Assembly (NCBI GenBank): GCA_019096195.1
Contig: JAGTXK010000090.1
Span: 1-64,000 of the forward strand
Length of the DNA: 64,000 bases
From: Boletus sp. NGJ
Taxonomy: Eukaryota > Basidiomycota > Agaricomycetes > Boletales > Boletaceae
Direction: 5' to 3'
The notes beneath the pieces were generated by a model, which ran no database searches, was not told the origin of the DNA, and saw nothing but the letters and a program-made list of their open reading frames with translations. Positions 57,345 to 64,000 of the stretch are shown in pieces. Both the position numbers and the translations under genes were made by a program. Every line of letters begins with the position of its first letter. Position 1 is the first letter of the stretch.

Positions 57345-58338
57345 TCAGTACCATTTGAGAATTCCCTCTGCCATCTCTAGTAAGCATAGGGAATTCCCAT
57401 CTCCACATCCAGTAATCATGGGGAATTCCCAACGGCCTAGTTGGGAATTCCCTCTGCCATCTACTAGTAAGCACAGGGAATTCCCATCTGGCTTTAGGGA
57501 ATTCCCTCTGCCATTTCTAGTAATCACAGGGAATTCCCATCTCCACATCCAGTAATCATGGGGAATTCCCTCTGCCATCTGCAGTAATCATGGAGAATTC
57601 CCAATGGCTTTGGGGAATTCCCACCTCCCCCATCCTTATCAAATTCAACAGTCAAGCTACCCCATTTCATAGCCTACTATGCATTACATATTACACAACC
57701 CCAGCCATGTATTATATTTATGTAGTATATCACTTACTAGTTTGCCTGTCCTAAGTACCCCCCATCCTCATCAAATCCAACAGTCAAGCTACCCCATTTC
57801 ATAGCACATGCTTTGAGAACAAAACCCCATTTCTCAATAACTTTTGCTATCTTGTAAGTAACCCCAATCTCATTAAATTCAATAGTCAAGCTATCTCATT
57901 TCATAGCATATGCTTTGCAGAGGATAAAAATTTATTCCTTAGTATCCTGCCCTTATTTTCTCTACTGTGGAGAACAATCACCAGATCTCTGCTGAGCCCT
58001 ATAACAGGCTTTTTATCTTGATTTCAAATGAAGAATTGACCTCTTTATTAGTACAAGAAATCCCTTCAAGTTCTAAATCATGACATATTACATTTGCAAT
58101 AAAGCACAGCAGGACCCCTAACACCCTGTCAATATGGGAATTCTCTTTTCCCTTTCGGGCACTGGGAATTCCCTTTGGAAACTGCTCTGGGAAAACCAAC
58201 CTGTTTTCTAATAAAGGCCCTTAATCATTCATGTTGCCCATATTATTGGGAATTCCCTGATCCTAGGCACCTCATAGGTCCAACCCTCTAGTGGGAGAGA
58301 TGGACCTATGAGGTACCCCTGGGAGGGTGACTGAAGTG
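57345..58338 (-). repeat. Right inverted terminal repeat of the KDZ element
   Basis: About 1 kb. The tip has a perfect-looking hairpin: stem 58266-58281 against 58302-58317, loop 20 nt. The ~130-bp unit occurs once here against three times on the left. The inner end has a cluster of ten GGGAATTCCC-like palindromes (57355-57625). Confidence 0.92.
57355..57625. promoter_or_regulatory. Right cluster of GGGAATTCCC palindromes
   Basis: Ten copies of GGGAATTCCC or one-base variants in 270 bases, separated by CTCTGCCATCT, ATCTCCACATCCAGTAATCATG and related spacers. It lies just after the transposase stop. Confidence 0.8.
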
Positions 58339-61300
58339 CCCACAGCAGTGGAGACAGCTGCATTAGCAGCTCCCAATAAGGCAAGGGTTTGCACATTCCC
58401 AAGGGTAGTCGTGGTGATGAAGTTATCAAAAATGGAATGCTGATCTGCGAAAACAGCAAAAGGTACATCCAAAAAGGTCAGATAGATGATGCAAGATTGT
58501 ACATTGGTGGTGCTTGGAGCGTTGGGAATGACAAGCTCAGTGAATGATTGTCCATTGAAGCCAACCGTGATGTTCTGTGACAACAATGTGATATCAATGG
58601 GAAAAGCAAATGGGAGACTGAAAGCAGTGGTAGTTGTGCTGCTACTTGACATTGGCTCATATGCTGTGGGTTCTGTGAACAGTAATTCCATTTGCTTCAA
58701 GGAGATTGACTGAATGATATTGAGTTTGCCCTGGTTGGGTAATGAAGTCACAACTTGGAGGGTTTGTATCCCTTCATTGAGCCATGTGACCTTGATGAAC
58801 CTCAGAAACATGCAGAGAAGCGTGGCTATCAATCTTACATTAGTTGGACCAGCACTCGCTTCTTGGACTGTAACTTGACTATCCTTTCCCTGAATGAAGT
58901 TATTGAAGATCATTGATACAACAGCCAAACCTTCAGCAGTGTTCTGTGGGATGAGCCAACCAGCAAGAGGTAGTGTCAATGTGGACTGAGGAGCGAGCGT
59001 AATGGACGATGACGATGATATGGGGGCAATCTCGATTCCGCTAGCATAGGTATTGAAAGTGATGGAACTCAACTCAATGCTGACTTGTGAAGGCTATGAT
59101 GTGTTAAAGTTCACCGCAGAAGTAACTGACAGTTAGCATTTACTCATGTTTGTCACTGTGGATTGGATTATCAATTGGATGCCACCTGAGGGGTCATTGG
59201 CGGGTAAGTCGAACAAGTTGATTGTAACCCCATTCTGCAAACCATTAAATCCATTGAGAGTAACTACCTTGAATGGCAGCGAAATCCCTGGAACCTGAAC
59301 ACCTGCAATGCCAAGTTGAAAGATGGTTCATATTGCACATCCCAGAAGGACATACCTAGTGCGCTAACTATTCGAATGGATGAGTGCCCACTCGTCTGCA
59401 ACCAAATTGACTCTTACCAGTGAGATTCTCTCCAGAGATTTCCCATTGGAAAGAATCTTCATTAAGCAACACCTTGGTAAAGCTCATGAGCACATTGACA
59501 TCTGCCACTTCAAAGGTAGTCTGAACATTGAGTGTAGCCCCAATGTCACCCATGACGTTGACATCATCCATATGCATCATTCTGAGAACCTGACCATTCC
59601 AAGAAACAGCCAAGCCATTGCCAAAGGAGATGATAGCATCAACTAAGGAAATGTCAGTACATATATATATGGCATTCACAACAATGGTCTCACAAGGTCC
59701 TGCGTTTGTGATACTTCCGCTCAGCTGAGTCCCTAAGTAATAGTGTAGCCAAATGGATCTAGATTATGGCAGAGTCAATTACCGAAAGAAGTTTCCTCAG
59801 GATTCGTTATGAGGACAGTGTCAACGCTATTAAGTCTTGAGCTTGTTGATAAAAAATCATCTGACAATCATAATGTGTACGAAAGCACAGATCCCGATAC
59901 GACTTTCTGCACAATGGGTTGCGCCAACACAGGTAAGATGAGATTCAGGCTGCTGTCAGTCGCAATTAGAACGCTGAGTTGAGTGTAATTCAGATTTGTC
60001 ATATATTCGCCTGAACGCAAGATTAATCAGGAATCCCAGAGTGGTGACAAGGACGACAACGTACAAATCGTAAGTTCCACAGACAGCTGGACATCAGAAC
60101 GCAACTGCTTAAAAGCTGCATCGACGAAGGAGGGCGGATCGAAACCACTGGGAGGACTCATTCAATGCGAGAAGTCACACTATGGAATGGTTGTACATAT
60201 AGATATTGCTTCTACGACTGACTGGGGTCGAGTCTGCATTCGTGGCTGTGACATAAGAATATCCACCCAATTCCACAATGCTGTCCAAGGGTGCTGGATC
60301 AAGACCAGCTTGCAGGGCGAGAATACGGGTGAGTGTAAACAATGTTGGAGGGTCAAAGTTCATGTTGAGGTTCAGAGGAGGGGATGTCGCCATTGACTTT
60401 CCAGTGATGGAGAAATTGGTGGCTGTCTGGATGGTACCAAGAGCAAGCCTGTGAGATGTAATGGAAGAGGTGATCTAAGTGATTTCAAAGCCTGCCCTGA
60501 ACAGATTATCAAGATCCACAGTAACTTGGCTAATATTGTTTTGGTGAAAGGTAGTTGAGAGTACTGACGAAGAATCAGCAGCCAGAAAAATTGAATCCAC
60601 CGGGACCTACTCTCCAATGAAGCACTAGACAGCAGATTTGACTTCAAACCAGGTAGAATCGCAGTGATACTCAAGCTTTCAAAAGCAGGCAATAAAGAGG
60701 CCACCTGCGTGCTGCCACTGAATCCAGTAATTGCAAGCTCAACATCTGTGGCATCATTAAATTCAAAGTCAAACATATTGAGAAAATTGCTCACCAATGC
60801 TGTCAACAAAATCATTGAGTGTTTGCATTCCTTGGGGGCTATTGTTTGGCTGGAGAACCACATCAGAAGTGCAGACAAATGGAGGCAATGAACTCAAGTC
60901 ACCTCAAAATCCAATGTCGAGGTCAATGTATTGTTTCCCCATGTACAGTGTCAGATTAGGCATCAGAGCAGTACCAAGAACAGCACCACCTCTCTATAGT
61001 TGGAGGGCTGATAGGACATGTAAAACTCATAACTCTCGCCATGATATCCAGCAGAACGTACTCAAATCACCCATGGCCAACTCAAGGTTCAATGGATTGA
61101 CAATGGATACTGTGATGAAAATTGAGCATAATCTATGGGTTGGGTTTGCATTACCAACCGACGATGCCAAGATTCAAAGCTTGTTGGGTGCCACCCAACA
61201 TGTCTACAGATTCAATGATAGTGAATCCTTTCAACCCTTGCAGACCAGTCAAACTCATAGTCACATTGACTTGGATGGGATCGAGCGTGATTTGACCAAG

Positions 61301-62365
61301 ACTCGTGGTTGCTACAGCGGTCGAGTTGCCTACCATTCAAAAACTCGGTGATCTGTGAGTCTGTGAGCTCCATGTCTTTAAATAAACGTGATCAGAAGTG
61401 GGCTGCTGGTAAACAAGAGCTTATACTTACTGAATGCAGAAAAGGATCCATGCTCTGCATTTGTCGTGTTGAGGAACCCATCCGAAATAGTAATGTTAAT
61501 TTGGCCCCGAGTATCTGTTGGTCCCAAGATACTAACGGACAAAGTAGAAGCATCAAGAGGCTGTGTGAAGCAAGTCAATAAGATGCCAATGAACAGACAT
61601 ATCAATCAATGCACCATGGAAAGCCCAGCAACATTCGAACCATTCTTCACAATATTGAACTGGTTCTGAATTGCAGAAATGGTTATGTTGAACCTGAAGG
61701 GAAGCGCTATGTTCCAACTCGTTCGTGAGTTCTAACCAAATCATGATCATTGCTATTTACCCATAGAAGCATAAACCGAGTTGCTGTCAGTCTGAGGATT
61801 CCATGCAGTCTCTGGTGTAAAAGCGAGTGCTAGATTACCAATATCAATGGATTGAATTGGATTTATCAGGACCGCAGACTGGAATGGGATGGTCAGCGTG
61901 AGGCTTTCGATACCCTGACTAAGCCAAGATATCACTGTTCCATTAGATTGGATTGTGGACTTTCCAGTTGCAAGGACGGGTGAACTCTGATAGTTGAGAA
62001 AATTGGTGAACAGTTGAGAAACCACAGTGAGGTTCAAGGCTGTGGTTTGAGGAACAAGAACACTGCTGAGTGTGATGTTATTATTTCCTGGAGACTAATG
62101 ACAAGTGCAAGCATCTGTTGCGCATTAAAAGCGAAACAAGAATACCAAGTGGGTGTTTGGCCCAAAACCACTGCCCAAATAAACACCTAGGTAGAAAAGA
62201 TCAAAAACCACTATTCCAAGATCAAGTATGAATGGACTGGGTATAGTGATTAATTGTTGTTCTGGTATGAACAAAAGGCAACTGACCTTGGGTTGTTGAG
62301 CTGTGTGACTGAGGCAAAGTTGATACCACCGGCAGAATTGTCACTAGGGGCATTCTAGGCTAGCT
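58339..62365 (-). pseudogene. DUF3712-type large protein gene, cut at both ends
   Basis: On the minus strand, blocks of a fungal multi-DUF3712 protein appear in order: GGINFASVTQLNNP (about 62340), NLTVVSQLFTNFLNYQSSPVLATG, WLSQGIESLTLTIPFQSAVLINPI, ETAWNPQTDSNSVYASM, SILGPTDTRGQINITI, SLGQITLDPIQVNVTMSLTGLQGLKGFTIIESVDMLGGTQ, GFSGSTQVASLLPAFESLSI, LNLNMNFDPPTLFTLTRILALQAG, FNNFIQGKDSQVTVQEASAGPTN, a 48-nt intron, then VTWLNEGIQTLQVV and FAVFADQHSIFDNFI to AAVSTAVGT. The N-terminal membrane anchor and the C-terminal repeats are missing: a retroelement lies upstream and the KDZ end downstream. Several frame changes are not explained by introns. These are lumenal or extracellular beta-rich proteins of unknown function. 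Confidence 0.85.
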
Positions 62366-62512
62366 GAGTTACGAAGCATTCCTAGAATATAGTCCGTGCA
62401 TGAGTCAGTGAGGTGGCACAGCTCTCTTTGTTCATCCCCACCTCATGACTTCATAGCATTGTCATAGTAGTCATATCTCTGCATTACACTTTCTCGCTCA
62501 CACACACTCTCC
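62366..62512 (+). promoter_or_regulatory. Leader of the right-edge retroelement ORF1
   Basis: A 150-base stretch, ending CTCGCTCACACACACTCTCC just before ATG 62513, where the DUF3712 coding stops matching. Probably the 5' end of the retroelement. Confidence 0.4.
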
Positions 62513-64000
62513 ATGGATCAACTTGTCAACCAGGACAACAACAACAACGAGCCAGATTTTGAAGGCCCCCTTTTCAAAGAGAACACCAAGAACTTGTCGA
62601 TGCAGGTCTCACTGCAATCCTCGCCATCACATCACTCAGAGCCATACACCATACCACCAAAGAGAAAGAACGTGTCGAAAGAGACCGCGCCAGACAGAAA
62701 GAACTCATAGCATGTGCTAATGAGCAAGAATGAGCAGAACAAACTCAGCAACAAGAGGAAGAAGACAAAGCTCAAGCCTTACGGGAGGAACGAAAGAAAA
62801 ACAAATCCAAGTTCATGCCCATCCCAGACCACCTGGTTCCATCAGAACCAGTTGCTATACCAGCACAAGTAGCCCTTCGCAAGCTAAAAAGCCATCAATT
62901 TGTTGAACTATGGTACTGGACCAACGAAGGACTGGACACAGCTGACCGCGTCAAAGCCAACATCTCAGATGATGTGTCTCTCTCCCTCGTCACCTCAGAT
63001 GAGGGCACTCCCACTTTTGTCCCGTCCATGTCCACTCACAGCAAGCTACCCGCAGTCCCTGATGAAGACCCTCACATTTGAGCAATTTGGCCAAGCAGCC
63101 ATACGCATGCTCGAAGCAATGCGCTACTGCAACTGGGACCCCTCCCACATCGAAATGTTCATATCCTTCTGGGGAAACATCAAAAAGCACCCCTGGCGAT
63201 ACTCACGCATCACCCATCAACAAAGAGTGCTCCTCATATACCAAGGACAACAGTGTCTCAACTGGCACAAAACAATCGGCTCCCCCAATGCTTTCAGCCT
63301 AGCAGTAGTCAACAAGATGATGCTGATCACAACCCTCAATGACCTCAAAGACTCTGCTGACGAACAACAAGCCAAATTCATCCAAGAGGTAAGCCTAACC
63401 ATTCCCGTTGTACTGCTGTCGTACCACACCCTGTGTCTAATGGTTCACACCATACACCAATCTCTTTACTGCACTGCACATAACATCCGCACACTGTGTC
63501 ACTGTGCTGCACATATCAATCACATATTGTGTCACTGCGCTGCATATGCCACACTTCCTCATACACGATGTCACTGATTATCAAACACCCCTGCATACAA
63601 TGTCACTGAACCCATACATCACAACAGATCACTGAAAGGTACTCCAAGCTATCCGAGCAGCTGAATGCCCTCGCTGTGTCCTCACAGATAGCACAAAGCT
63701 CCGGACACAACAGGACTAATGGTACACCCAAGCAACCCATCTCCCCTTCAGGTCCTTCCCAGGACTACACATCCAAGAGACAGCAGTCCTTTCATGCCAC
63801 AATGAAAGAATTCACCACCTTTGTCCTCTCCATCTGTGCCATATGCCTTGGCAGACACAGGCATAATGTTAATGCCTGCACGGCAGCTCAGACCTGGGAT
63901 AACAAACATGACACCCACACCTACCGCAAAGGCCCAGGCATTTTTGCCAAAAAGGACAACCATCAACTATGCGGGGCATGGCAACGCCCCAATGGTTGTG
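62513..64000 (+). mobile_element. Gag-like ORF1 of a retroelement, partial at right edge
   Basis: A charged, glutamine- and lysine-rich start leads into KSKFMPIPDHLVP, VELWYWTNEGLDTAD, FEQFGQAAIRMLEAM and MFISFWGNIKKHPWR. A probable GT-AG intron (about 63390-63625, with CACTGTGTCACTG repeats) follows, then a zinc-binding end CAICLGRHRHNVNAC...LCGAWQRP...C. This order is known from the first ORF of agaricomycete retroelements whose second ORF carries reverse transcriptase, probably of the DIRS-like type. The copy has a few breaks and continues beyond the window. Confidence 0.65.

Larger units (their letters stand above)
42842..58338. mobile_element. 15.5-kb KDZ DNA transposon with long ITRs and two cargo genes
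   Basis: The sequence inward from 42842 (CACTTCAGTCACCC) is matched closely, reversed, by that inward from 58338, for about 1 kb net of insertions. Between lie a leftward multi-exon gene (48550-45025), a ~350-bp inverted repeat pair, a rightward gene (50530-52738) and the KDZ (Kyakuja-Dileera-Zisupton) transposase gene (52981-57286). KDZ transposons are known from basidiomycetes as large elements with accessory genes. The left ITR carries a solo LTR and the transposase another. No matching target duplication is visible at the outer ends. The transposase has a frameshift and a stop, so this copy is inactive. Confidence 0.87.

Noticed and set aside
42842-58338. TET/JBP oxygenase gene in the KDZ element
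   Set aside because: Searched by eye because KDZ elements can carry one; no HxD...H double-stranded beta-helix pattern was seen in the cargo.

Overview
The window is a gene-poor, transposon-rich stretch of a filamentous fungal genome, most likely an agaricomycete basidiomycete. The evidence is short phase-0 introns of about 47-70 nt, a KDZ-type transposase with its cysteine cluster, DUF6589 and DUF3712 proteins, chromodomain Ty3/Gypsy elements, Helitron helicase and a tandem WD40 family with a long basic tail. The WD40 tail hints at Boletales, but that is a guess. I saw no tRNA, rRNA or CRISPR array.

Layout. Positions 1-1025 hold the end of a Ty1/copia element. Positions 1026-11.9k hold a Helitron-type Pif1 helicase gene split by an 8-kb chromodomain Gypsy element (1836-9850), which itself carries a solo LTR (3719-4698). 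A Tc1/mariner element (10206-11807) follows. Positions 11.9k-41.2k are a tandem array of four WD40 units. Unit 0 is heavily interrupted by a solo LTR, a second Gypsy element (13784-20218), a 6.1-kb TIR element (20646-26772) and a 307-bp derivative of that element (26825-27131). Units A, B and C follow at about 30.4k, 35.0k and 39.0k, and only unit C looks whole.

Positions 42842-58338 form a 15.5-kb KDZ DNA transposon. It has roughly 1-kb inverted terminal repeats rich in GGGAATTCCC palindromes, a leftward cargo gene, a rightward cargo gene and the KDZ transposase. It abuts a broken DUF3712 gene (58339-62365, minus strand). The other end of that DUF3712 gene is cut by a retroelement whose Gag-like ORF1 runs off the right edge (62513-64000).

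Most striking points. (1) The 20646-26772 element pairs a RecQ-like helicase with a DUF6589 protein in convergent orientation, between ~106-bp TIRs with a 9-bp target duplication. It looks like an under-described DNA transposon class with Mutator-like ends. (2) Beside it, a 52-54-bp piece of WD40 exon lies inverted between two facing copies of the same transposon end, as expected from recombination between inverted repeats. (3) The KDZ element has ten-fold palindrome clusters at both ends. (4) Premature stops in the DNA transposon genes are nearly all TGA at places where arginine is expected, which points to CpG C-to-T decay.

No complete mobile element here looks competent. The one gene that reads cleanly is WD40 unit C (38998-41163, ten predicted exons). 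Family assignments come from remembered protein families, not from searches.
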